The position numbers and the translations under genes are program-made. This document shows, piece by piece, positions 28,121 to 36,412 of a DNA stretch of 64,000 nt. How positions within the stretch are numbered: the stretch's first letter is position 1; every line of letters begins with the position of its first letter. The stretch comes from G016756615 sp035556195 (GTDB lineage: Bacteria; Pseudomonadota; Alphaproteobacteria; Rhizobiales; Rhizobiaceae), in NCBI GenBank assembly GCA_035556195.1, contig DATMFK010000039.1, positions 1 through 64,000 on the forward strand, written 5' to 3'. The notes beneath the pieces are model-generated. The model searched no databases. It worked only from the letters and a program-made list of their open reading frames with translations, and had not been told where the DNA came from.

Positions 28121-29614
28121 ATGACGGGATTGATCCTTGCGATCGACCAAGGGACGACGTCGAGCAGGAGCATCGTGTTCGACAGTGACATGAAGGTCGT
28201 CGGTGTCGGACAGAAGGAATTCACGCAGCATTATCCGGCTTCGGGCTGGGTAGAGCACGATCCCGAAGAAATCTGGCAAAGTGTGGTCTCAACGTGCAAG
28301 GCCGCCTTGAAACAGGCCAAGTGCGACGCGAGCGCGATTGCCGCGATCGGCATTACCAACCAGCGCGAAACAGTCGTGATCTGGGACAAGACTACCGGCA
28401 GGCCGATCCATAACGCGATCGTCTGGCAGGACCGCCGCACGGCGGGTCTTTGCGCGAAGCTCCGGAAGGCAGGTCTTGAGAAGACCTTCACGCGGAAAAC
28501 CGGCCTTCTGCTCGACCCCTATTTCTCGGGAACAAAGATCTCCTGGCTGCTCGACAAGGTAAAAGGCGCGCGAAAGCGGGCCGAGAAAGGCGAGTTGCTC
28601 GCCGGCACGATAGACACGTTCCTGATCTGGCGCATGACTGGCGGCCAGGTGCACGCGACGGATGCGACCAACGCATCGCGTACATTGGTCTACAACATCG
28701 CCAGCAACCGTTGGGACCCGGAACTGCTGGAGATCCTGCGCATTCCGGCTGCGCTTCTGCCGGAAGTGAAGGATTGCGCCGCCGACTTCGGAAAGACCGA
28801 GAAGTCGCTGTTTGGCGCGGAAATCCCGATCCTCGGCGTCGCCGGCGATCAGCAGGCCGCGACCATCGGACAAGCGTGCTTCGAGCCCGGCATGATGAAG
28901 TCGACCTATGGCACAGGCTGTTTCGCTCTCCTCAACACCGGCAGCGATCTGGTTCGTTCGAAAAACCGGTTGCTGACGACGATCGCCTACCGGTTGGACG
29001 GCAAGACGACATATGCGCTGGAGGGGTCGATCTTCGTGGCGGGTGCCGCCGTCCAATGGCTTCGCGACGGGCTGAAGGTGATCGGCAAGGCCGAGCACAG
29101 CGGCGAACTCGCATCGAAGGCCGATCCCACTCAAGACATCTATTTGGTCCCTGCCTTTGTCGGGCTGGGCGCACCATATTGGGATGCGGAGGCGCGGGGG
29201 GCCATTTTTGGGTTGACCCGGAACTCGGGGCCGGCGGAGTTTGCCCGCGCAACGCTCGACTCGGTCGCTTTCCAGACCAGGGACCTGCTGGACGCCATGA
29301 AGAAGGATTGGAAGGCCAACGGGGCCAAGACGGTCCTGCGCGTCGATGGCGGCATGGTGGCCTCGGATTGGACCATGCAGCGCCTGGCCGACATGCTCGA
29401 CGCACCAGTCGATCGGCCGACGATCCTCGAGACGACCGCTCTTGGTGCCGCCTGGCTCGCGGGCTCCCGTGCAGGTGTCTGGCCGAACGCCAAGGAGTTC
29501 GCCAGGGCGTGGGCCTTGGATCGCCGCTTCAAGCCGGACATGAAGGAAACCGAGCGCGCGCGCAAACTGAAAGGTTGGCGCGACGCGGTGCGACGGACAT
29601 TGTCGTCAGCCTGA
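28121..29614 (+). CDS. glpK: Glycerol kinase
   Basis: The 497-residue FGGY-family kinase phosphorylates glycerol to glycerol-3-phosphate in the cytoplasm. The N-terminal phosphate loop is AIDQGTTSSRSIVFD; substrate-binding TNQRETVVIWDKTTG, SGTKISWLLD, GDQQAATIGQACFEPG and the C-terminal VDGGMVASDWTMQRLADML are diagnostic. The gene ends the glp operon, before a convergent BA14K gene and a rho-independent terminator. Confidence 0.97.
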   Translation: MTGLILAIDQGTTSSRSIVFDSDMKVVGVGQKEFTQHYPASGWVEHDPEEIWQSVVSTCKAALKQAKCDASAIAAIGITNQRETVVIWDKTTGRPIHNAIVWQDRRTAGLCAKLRKAGLEKTFTRKTGLLLDPYFSGTKISWLLDKVKGARKRAEKGELLAGTIDTFLIWRMTGGQVHATDATNASRTLVYNIASNRWDPELLEILRIPAALLPEVKDCAADFGKTEKSLFGAEIPILGVAGDQQAATIGQACFEPGMMKSTYGTGCFALLNTGSDLVRSKNRLLTTIAYRLDGKTTYALEGSIFVAGAAVQWLRDGLKVIGKAEHSGELASKADPTQDIYLVPAFVGLGAPYWDAEARGAIFGLTRNSGPAEFARATLDSVAFQTRDLLDAMKKDWKANGAKTVLRVDGGMVASDWTMQRLADMLDAPVDRPTILETTALGAAWLAGSRAGVWPNAKEFARAWALDRRFKPDMKETERARKLKGWRDAVRRTLSSA

Positions 29615-29627
29615 GGCGAGGAAAAGC

Positions 29628-29664
29628 GGCCCGCGTCACGGAAATGACACGGGCCCGTTTTCTT
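29628..29664 (+). terminator. Rho-independent terminator of the glp operon
   Basis: GGCCCGCGTCA (29628-29638) pairs with TGACACGGGCC (29645-29655) over 11 positions with one mismatch, followed by GTTTTCTT. It lies 13 bases after the glpK stop and immediately before the end of the convergent BA14K gene. Confidence 0.8.
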
Positions 29665-29668
29665 AATT

Positions 29669-30217
29669 TCAATAAGGCGAATAGCACTGCCGCCGGGGGC
29701 CGTTATAGGGCTGGAACGTATTGTCCCAAGCTCGATAGGAGCGATAGCGGTTGTAGCACCAGCGTTCATGCGCGCTGCCACCGCTGTAGCGATAGGCCGG
29801 TTGCGAATTTGCGATGATGCCGCCTATGATGGCGCCCGTGGCGAAGGCCGCGCCTGGAAACCAGAAATCGTTGTAGTAACGATAGCCGGGCCGGTAATAG
29901 CGATATCCGCGGTAGCCGTTGTAATATCCCCCGCCGCCCCATCCACCATTCCAATGGGCCCCACGGTCCCAACCCCGATTCCATCCGCGACCTTGCCATC
30001 CGCCGCGACCTTGCCATCCGCCTCCTCGCCAAGCACCAGGCATCATGGCGCCGCGATTTCGCGAGCCGCCCATCCACCACTCACCCTGCGTCTTTTGCAC
30101 GTTGGTTGGGAGAGATTGCATGTTCGGCATGATCATCGGTACGGCACCGGCGCTCGTCACGGCAAAGGTTGCCGCAAGAGCCGATGCGCAATAGATCAGA
30201 ACAAGCTTGTTCATCAC
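29669..30217 (-). CDS. BA14K-family exported protein
   Basis: The 182-residue protein has a signal peptide ending in TSAGA, a low-complexity middle rich in Gly, Trp, Arg and Tyr, a hydrophobic segment (GAAFATGAIIGGIIANS) and a C-terminal BA14K motif (WCYNRYRSYRAWDNTFQPYN). The family takes its name from a 14-kDa immunoreactive Brucella protein with lectin-like properties. Two ATGs are adjacent at 30217 and 30214. An 18-bp tandem duplication lies in the Gly-rich part. Confidence 0.85.
   Translation of the reverse strand: MMNKLVLIYCASALAATFAVTSAGAVPMIMPNMQSLPTNVQKTQGEWWMGGSRNRGAMMPGAWRGGGWQGRGGWQGRGWNRGWDRGAHWNGGWGGGGYYNGYRGYRYYRPGYRYYNDFWFPGAAFATGAIIGGIIANSQPAYRYSGGSAHERWCYNRYRSYRAWDNTFQPYNGPRRQCYSPY
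29987..30022 (-). repeat. Two-copy 18-bp tandem repeat inside the BA14K gene
   Basis: The 18-mer GCGACCTTGCCATCCGCC (plus strand) occurs twice in direct succession and encodes GGWQGR repeated twice. Being a multiple of three it keeps frame and may vary in copy number between strains. Confidence 0.85.
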
Positions 30218-30426
30218 CTGTCTCCTCGGATTCCCGGGACGTCCCCTCTAGAACGGGCTGGTCACCTTTTTGGTTCCTCGACGCCCAGATTGTAGCAGGT
30301 TCCGTTCTGTAGAGCAGGTGACCTATGCCGAGACTTCAAAGCACAATGAATGTTGTCGGTGACGATCGCCAGGACAGATGTTACTCCGTCGGGAAATTTC
30401 TTGTGCAAGATACATGGAGACAACGT

Positions 30427-31026
30427 ATGCAAGACCGTGTCCGCATCAGATCCGTCGAGTTGCTTTCCGACGACTGGGCGGTTCTGAAAAAGACGGTCTT
30501 TGACTACAGGCGGCGGGACGGCAGGTGGGAAACCCAGACCAGGCAGACCTATGATCGAGGCGACGGCGCCGTCATTCTTCCCTATGATCCCCGTCGCGGG
30601 ACGGTGCTGCTGGTGCGCCAGTTCCGATTTCCTGCCTATGTCACAGGCCATCCGGAGCCCCTGATCGAGGCTTGCGCGGGTCTGCTTGACGCGGACGATC
30701 CCGAAACCGCGATTCGACGCGAGGCGGAGGAGGAGCTCGGCTATCGGCTGCGCGAGGTCCGGCATCTCTACACGCCCTATATGAGCCCCGGCAGCCTGAC
30801 CGAAAGGCTCTCCTTCTTCACTGCCGACTATTCGCCGACCGACCGCATTTCGGAAGGCGGCGGCCATCCCGACGAGGATGAGGATATCGAGGTGCTGGAG
30901 ATGGAACTTGGCGAAGCTCTAGCCGCCATTCATGACGGGCGCATCGTCGACGCCAAGACGATCATGCTTATCCAGCATGTCGTCCTCGAAAGGCGCGCAT
31001 TGGAGCCTCCGGAAGCCCGCGAATAG
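30427..31026 (+). CDS. nudK: NudK-type Nudix hydrolase
   Basis: The 199-residue enzyme resembles E. coli NudK, a GDP-mannose/nucleotide-sugar pyrophosphatase. The Nudix box is GLLDADDPETAIRREAEEEL, with Asp at the position of the first canonical Glu. The motifs YDRGDGAVILPYD, LVRQFRFPAYVTGHPEPLIE and YMSPGSLTERLSFFTADY also match NudK. ATG 30427 is chosen because it aligns with the NudK start and follows GGAG by seven bases; the frame extends upstream to 30325. Confidence 0.85.
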   Translation: MQDRVRIRSVELLSDDWAVLKKTVFDYRRRDGRWETQTRQTYDRGDGAVILPYDPRRGTVLLVRQFRFPAYVTGHPEPLIEACAGLLDADDPETAIRREAEEELGYRLREVRHLYTPYMSPGSLTERLSFFTADYSPTDRISEGGGHPDEDEDIEVLEMELGEALAAIHDGRIVDAKTIMLIQHVVLERRALEPPEARE

Positions 31027-31129
31027 CTTGTGCTGTGATCGATCTGGACGACCGTGTTTTTCCGGTTGACCGGCTGGGCCTCTCTCCCTATGTTCCGCCG
31101 CAATTTCCGGGGGCGGCTTCGCCCGACGG

Positions 31130-31205
31130 GAGCGCATAGCTCAGCCGGTAGAGCAACTGACTTTTAATCAGTAGGTCCAGGGTTCGAATCCCTGTGCGCT
31201 CACCA
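31130..31205 (+). tRNA. tRNA-Lys (anticodon UUU)
   Basis: The 76-nt cloverleaf has acceptor stem GAGCGCA/TGCGCTC, anticodon stem ACTGA/TCAGT with loop CTTTTAA (anticodon TTT at 31163-31165), a T loop with GGTTCGAAT, discriminator A and an encoded CCA at 31203-31205. Confidence 0.97.
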
Positions 31206-31252
31206 AGTCTCCGTTTGTACGACCCGGAGACCTAGGTAACAGTTTGTTCCTA

Positions 31253-31540
31253 AGAACATGGGTGACAACCTTGTGTCGACGGGTTGTCGATAGTCTGCAA
31301 GGTTTTCTGTTTCAGGTCGATATATCCAGGATCATAGTGCATGAAGCTGACGTGCCAAATGCCGTCGTCGGCTATTGGGCGAGGCGAATGGAAGCCCATC
31401 GTCGCTTGTGATGGCCGCCGGCAGGCCACGTTCTGAAACAGGCGAGCGAAGGCCTTCAATGACGGATTGCTCGCGCCCCGATTCGAGGGCTTCGCACAGA
31501 AGGATCATCGCGAGGCCTAGTCCGTCACCGTCCGCGGTAA
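31253..31540 (-). pseudogene. Remnant of an IS481-family transposase
   Basis: Minus-strand translation shows two pieces of an IS481-type transposase. One frame reads LLCEALES and GLPAAITSDDGLPFASPN, matching the region around the second catalytic aspartate. After a deletion of most of the C-terminal half, a shifted frame reads GIWHVSFMHYDPGYIDL and QKTLQTIDNP. A one-base loss near 31277 then moves the ending TRLSPM (31257-31274) into another frame. The piece lies about 50 bp from tRNA-Lys and cannot encode an active enzyme. Confidence 0.75.
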
Positions 31541-31616
31541 ACGTAACAGAAGTGGCAAAGGCCCCGATCGCGGGTGGATCAAAACTCGGGGCAGGGCGGG
31601 GGAGCCGCCCTGAAGC

Positions 31617-32675
31617 CTATTCGCCGCGGGCGATCTTTTGGCCGATCTCGGCGAGAATGCCGGAACGCTTTGCCACCTGCAGAGCATCGCTGTTGCTCGC
31701 ATTGCCTTGCAGCGCACGGGCCATGACGCCGTGCAGGATGGCCGACAGGCGGAAGAACGACAGCGCCGTGAAGACGCGCCATTCCGACAGACCGTCGCGA
31801 CCGGTCGCCTGGCAATAGCGCTCGACAACGGCTTCTTCGCTCGGGATTCCCGTTTCTGCGAGATCGAGGTCCGCGACGCCGCGGCTTTGCGGCACGCCAG
31901 CCTGAATATGGTAGGGCATGCACAGATAGGCCAGATCGCTAAGCGGATGACCCAGTGTGGAAAGCTCCCAGTCGAGAATTGCCGCCACCTCGTCGCGGTC
32001 GCCATGGAAGCAAAGATTGCCGTGCCGGAAGTCGCCATGCACGATTGTGGTCTCGTCGACCACGTCCTGGTGTTCGCGAAGCCAGTCGGCAAGCCACGTC
32101 AGCGCCGGCAGCTCGCCGGCGGAAAGCGACGAGCGGTACTGCTTGCTCCAGCGTTCCACCTGTCGCGCCACATAGCCCGAACGCGGTCCGTAGTCCGAAA
32201 GCCCCGCAGCGTCGATGTCGACGCGGTGTAGCCGCGCCAGCGTGTCGACGGCCGCCAGATGCAGGCGCGAGCGGCGTTCGAAGGCTGCCTCCCGCATCAA
32301 CGGATGGTCGAACACGCGGCCTTGCACGAACTCCATCACGTAGAATGCCGTGCCGATGATGTCAGAGTCCTCGCACAGCGCCATGACGCGCGGAACCGCC
32401 ACGTCGGTGCCAGCAAGCGCGGAGAGCACCCGATATTCGCGTTCGACGTCGTGCGCTCTCGGCAGCAATTTTCCGGGCGGCTTCTTTCGCAGGACGAGCC
32501 GCCGATCGCCAGATTCCAAGAGGAAAGTCGGGTTCGATTGTCCACCCTGAAACTGTCGGATCGCGACCGGACCGGCAAAGGCAGGAATGGCGTGCGCCAG
32601 CCAGCCACGCAGCGCTTCCTCATCGAAGCGGTGCGCGGCGATGACCGGCACGAGCGTCGGTTCGGTGACAGACAC
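31617..32675 (-). CDS. APH-family phosphotransferase (ACAD10/LvaA-like kinase)
   Basis: The 352-residue protein has the aminoglycoside-phosphotransferase fold. The nucleotide-binding N-lobe contains FQGGQSNPTFLLESGDRRLV, LRKKPPGK and a catalytic loop VHGDFRHGNLCF followed by AILDWELSTLG. Members next to acyl-CoA dehydrogenases phosphorylate 4-hydroxyacyl-CoA, as known for LvaA of Pseudomonas and the kinase domain of mammalian ACAD10/11. Here SDR and acyl-CoA dehydrogenase genes lie directly upstream in the same operon, which supports that role rather than drug resistance. Confidence 0.82.
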   Translation of the reverse strand: MSVTEPTLVPVIAAHRFDEEALRGWLAHAIPAFAGPVAIRQFQGGQSNPTFLLESGDRRLVLRKKPPGKLLPRAHDVEREYRVLSALAGTDVAVPRVMALCEDSDIIGTAFYVMEFVQGRVFDHPLMREAAFERRSRLHLAAVDTLARLHRVDIDAAGLSDYGPRSGYVARQVERWSKQYRSSLSAGELPALTWLADWLREHQDVVDETTIVHGDFRHGNLCFHGDRDEVAAILDWELSTLGHPLSDLAYLCMPYHIQAGVPQSRGVADLDLAETGIPSEEAVVERYCQATGRDGLSEWRVFTALSFFRLSAILHGVMARALQGNASNSDALQVAKRSGILAEIGQKIARGE

Positions 32676-32678
32676 GGC

Positions 32679-33438
<760 letters not shown>

Positions 33439-33455
<17 letters not shown>

Positions 33456-34650
33456 AGGACTTCAACTCCATCTTGGCGATTGCCTCGCGGTGAACCTCGT
33501 CCGGGCCATCGACGATGCGCAGGACGCGCGACCGAGCATAGGCGTAGGCGAGGAACGTGTCCTGGGAAACACCCGCCGCGCCGTGCACCTGGATCGCGCG
33601 GTCGACCACCGTGCAGGCCATTTCGGGGGCCACGGCCTTGATCATGGCGATCTCGCGGCGCGCTTCCTTGTTGCCGACCGTATCCATCATGTGCGCAGCC
33701 TTGAGGGTCAGCAGTCGCGTGGTCTCGATCTCGCAACGCGAGCGGGCGATGAGTTGGCGCACATGGCCCTGATCGGACAGCGGCTTGCCGAAAGCGACGC
33801 GCTCGCTCGCACGCTTGCACATCATTTCCAGCGCGCGCTCGGCCATGCCGATGGCGCGCATGCAGTGGTGGATGCGGCCAGGCCCAAGGCGGCCTTGTGC
33901 GATCTCGAAGCCACGGCCTTCGCCGAGCAGGATGTTTTCCACCGGGACGCGTACATTGTCGAAATCGATCTCGGCATGGCCGTGCGGCGCGTCGTCATAG
34001 CCCAGCACGGTCAGTGGCCGCATCACGGTCACGCCCGGGGTGTCGATCGGAACGAGCACCATCGACTGCTGCTTGTGTTTCGGCGCTTGCGGATCGGTCC
34101 GGCCCATGACGATCGCGATCTTGCAGCGCGCATCGTTACCACCTGAGCTCCACCATTTGCGGCCATTGATGACGTAGTGGTCGCCCTCGCGACGGATATC
34201 CGTCTGGATGTTGGTGGCGTCCGAGGAAGCGACAGCCGGTTCGGTCATGGAGAAGCACGAGCGGATTGTGCCTTCGAGAAGGGGGGTGAGCCACTGCTTC
34301 TTCTGCGCCTCGTTGCCGTAGAGGATCAGGGTTTCCATGTTGCCGGTATCGGGAGCCGAGCAGTTAAAGACCTCTGGCGCGATCGGGGAGCGGCCCATCT
34401 GTTCGCAGAAATGGGCGTAGTCGAGGTTCGACAGGCGCCCCCCGCCACCATGCCGCGGCAGGAACAGGTTCCACAGCCCGCGCGCCTTCGCCTTTGCTTT
34501 CAGCTCCGCCATGATCTGCGGTTCGGACCACAGCTCGCTTTGGCTTCGCAGCTGCCGGTCGTAGAGCTGTTCATTCGGGGCGATTTCTTCCTTGATGAAG
34601 GCGACCATCTCCCTCATCAGCGGTTGCAATTTCTCGTTCAGTTCAAACAT
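33439..34650 (-). CDS. Acyl-CoA dehydrogenase (ACAD10/11-type)
   Basis: The 403-residue FAD enzyme has FSMTEPAVASSDATNIQTDI, GRKWWSSGGND and the C-terminal ARSRVLRIVDGPDEVHREAI. The N-terminal start MFELNEKLQPL at ATG 34650 is preferred; the longer open frame overlaps the thioesterase gene. It matches dehydrogenases that accompany APH-type kinases and, in the known pathway, act on phosphorylated 4-hydroxyacyl-CoA. The stop overlaps the SDR start, so they are translationally coupled. Confidence 0.9.
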
Positions 34651-34657
34651 GGAAAAA

Positions 34658-35104
34658 CTATCCGTTGTGGGACTGCTGCTGCGACTTCGTCGCAGCAGGG
34701 ACGCTGCCGCGCCGCCATTGAAAGGTACCGATGCCGTGGGCGACGAGGTCGCCCGATGCATCGAGAACGCGGGCCTCGGCGGTGTAGGTCTTGCGCCCCG
34801 CCGAGATGACCTTGCCCTCGACGGTCAGCGTGCCCGAGTTCACCGCCTTGGTGAAATTGGTGGTGAGCGCCAGGGTCACGCCAAAGCGCAGCGGCTCGCC
34901 GGGCTCGGCATGGAGGCCTGCCGTGCAGGCGCCGAAGTCGATCATGGTGCAAAGGACGCCGCCGTGCACATAGCCGGCACGGTTGAGATGGTGCGGGCCG
35001 ACTTCCAGCTGGCCTGTCATGCGGCCTTCCTGGGAATGAGTCATTTGCAGTCCGAGATGCTGGAAGATGCCACCCCGGTAGCTGGAAAGTGTGTCTTTGC
35101 TCAT
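34658..35104 (-). CDS. PaaI-type hotdog thioesterase
   Basis: The 148-residue protein has a hotdog fold with the HGGVLCTMIDFGACTAG motif and TTNFTKAVNSGTLTVEGKVI, typical of PaaI/YdiI thioesterases that hydrolyse acyl-CoA. Its start overlaps the quinone oxidoreductase stop by four bases. It may release CoA from dead-end intermediates of the pathway. Substrate is unknown. Confidence 0.88.
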   Translation of the reverse strand: MSKDTLSSYRGGIFQHLGLQMTHSQEGRMTGQLEVGPHHLNRAGYVHGGVLCTMIDFGACTAGLHAEPGEPLRFGVTLALTTNFTKAVNSGTLTVEGKVISAGRKTYTAEARVLDASGDLVAHGIGTFQWRRGSVPAATKSQQQSHNG

Positions 35105-36075
35105 GTCGTAAGGACGATTTTGCCGATTGCGCCGCGACCGGTCAGGATATTGAAAGCGTCAACGACTTTCTCGAGGTCCATTGTCTGGCTGATCAGCGGC
35201 TTGAGCTTGCCCTGATCGAACCATTCGAACATCTGCGCGAAATTGGCGCGGTTCCCTTCGGGATCCCGGTCGCGGAACGTGCCATAGAAAACGCCCACGG
35301 CCGACGAGCCCTTGAGCAGCATCAAGTTGGCGGGAATGCGCGGGATCGTGCCCGACGCGAATCCGACGATGAGGACGCGGCCTTCCCACGCGGAGGCGCG
35401 CACGGCCTCTTCGAGAAGATCGCCGCCGACCGGATCATAGACCACATCCACGCCCTTGCCGCCGGTCAGCTCCTTCGCGGCGTCCTTGAGGGAACTGGTG
35501 GAGTAATTGATGAGGTGATCCGCACCGGCGCGCTTGGCGACGGCCAGCTTTTCATCGCTGCTTGCCGCGGCGATCACGATCGCGCCCATGGCCTTTCCGA
35601 GTTCGACGGCTGCAAGCCCTACGCCACCGCTGGCGCCTAGCACCAGAAGGGTCTCGCCGGGCTTCAGCTTGGCGCGCTGCTTAAGCGCGTGCATGCTGGT
35701 GCCGTAGGTCATCGAGAAGCCGGCAGCCGTCACGGCATCCATGCTGGCGGGACGCTGCAGAAGGCGCGATACGCGCACATTGGCGACGTCTGCGAATGCG
35801 CCCTGACCGACCATGCCGATCACCTGCATGCTGGGCGCAAAATCCGTCACGCCTTCGCCCACGGCCTCGACCACGCCGGCTAGTTCAGCGCCGGGAACGA
35901 AGGGAAGCTCGGGCTTCACCTGATATTTGCCCTGGACCATGAGCGTGTCCGGAAAATTGACGCCGGCAGCTTCGACGCGAACGCGGGCATGGCCCGGCTT
36001 CGGCGGCGGCAGATCGAATTCCTCGACGACCACCGATTCGACTGGACCGAACTGCTTGCAAATAACCGCTCTCAT
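35101..36075 (-). CDS. Zinc-independent NADPH:quinone oxidoreductase-like enzyme (MDR family)
   Basis: The 324-residue protein starts MRAVICKQFGPVESVVVEEF and contains the NADPH-binding LVLGASGGVGLAAVELGKAM. It lacks the structural zinc cysteines, as in QOR/crotonyl-CoA-like reductases. ATG 36075 is chosen because the in-frame upstream codons contain its GGGAGAGGAAG ribosome-binding site. It heads the intact part of the operon, 14 bases after the end of the thiolase remnant. Confidence 0.87.
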   Translation of the reverse strand: MRAVICKQFGPVESVVVEEFDLPPPKPGHARVRVEAAGVNFPDTLMVQGKYQVKPELPFVPGAELAGVVEAVGEGVTDFAPSMQVIGMVGQGAFADVANVRVSRLLQRPASMDAVTAAGFSMTYGTSMHALKQRAKLKPGETLLVLGASGGVGLAAVELGKAMGAIVIAAASSDEKLAVAKRAGADHLINYSTSSLKDAAKELTGGKGVDVVYDPVGGDLLEEAVRASAWEGRVLIVGFASGTIPRIPANLMLLKGSSAVGVFYGTFRDRDPEGNRANFAQMFEWFDQGKLKPLISQTMDLEKVVDAFNILTGRGAIGKIVLTT

Positions 36076-36089
36076 CTTCCTCTCCCGGA

Positions 36090-36412
36090 TCACTGAAATT
36101 CAAGAACTGCCGCGCAGCCCATCCCAATGGCCACGCACATGCTGACGACGCCATATCCTGCCTGGCGGGGCGGTTGCCCTCGTCGAGATCAAGGGTAACG
36201 GTCTCGTGGTGAGTAGCGCCGGTGGTCTTGTCCGTCACCAGCTTTCGTGCGGTCGTCGGCGCGATTTCGTCGGCGAAAAGGTCGGCTGCCTGCGCGGCCG
36301 CGGTGCGGCGCGGGCTCTCGACCGAAAACAGGTCCTGTTCCTCGCGGCTGATGCCGAAGCGCGCGGCGACATTGTCCGCCGTCTCGATCATCGGCATGTA
36401 TATACCGGGGAC
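36090..36412 (-). pseudogene. Thiolase remnant (N-terminal half and internal part deleted)
   Basis: On the minus strand one frame carries a central thiolase segment (PGIYMPMIETADNVAARFG, ISREEQDLF, DEGNRP). It is joined within a CCCCGCCAG stretch, out of frame, to a thiolase C-terminus (GYGVVSMCVAIGMGCAAVLE ending at a TGA at 36090-36092). The N-terminal part with the nucleophilic Cys and the piece with the catalytic His are gone. It lies between FadJ-type and oxidoreductase genes, where a functional acetyl-CoA acyltransferase would be expected. Confidence 0.8.

Noticed and set aside
31375..31818. A 147-codon plus-strand frame after tRNA-Lys
   Set aside because: It overlaps the transposase remnant and the kinase-like gene, both on the minus strand with clear motifs.
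31617..32675. Antibiotic resistance (aminoglycoside phosphotransferase) call
   Set aside because: The fold matches, but linkage to SDR and ACAD10/11-type dehydrogenase genes points to acyl-CoA phosphorylation.
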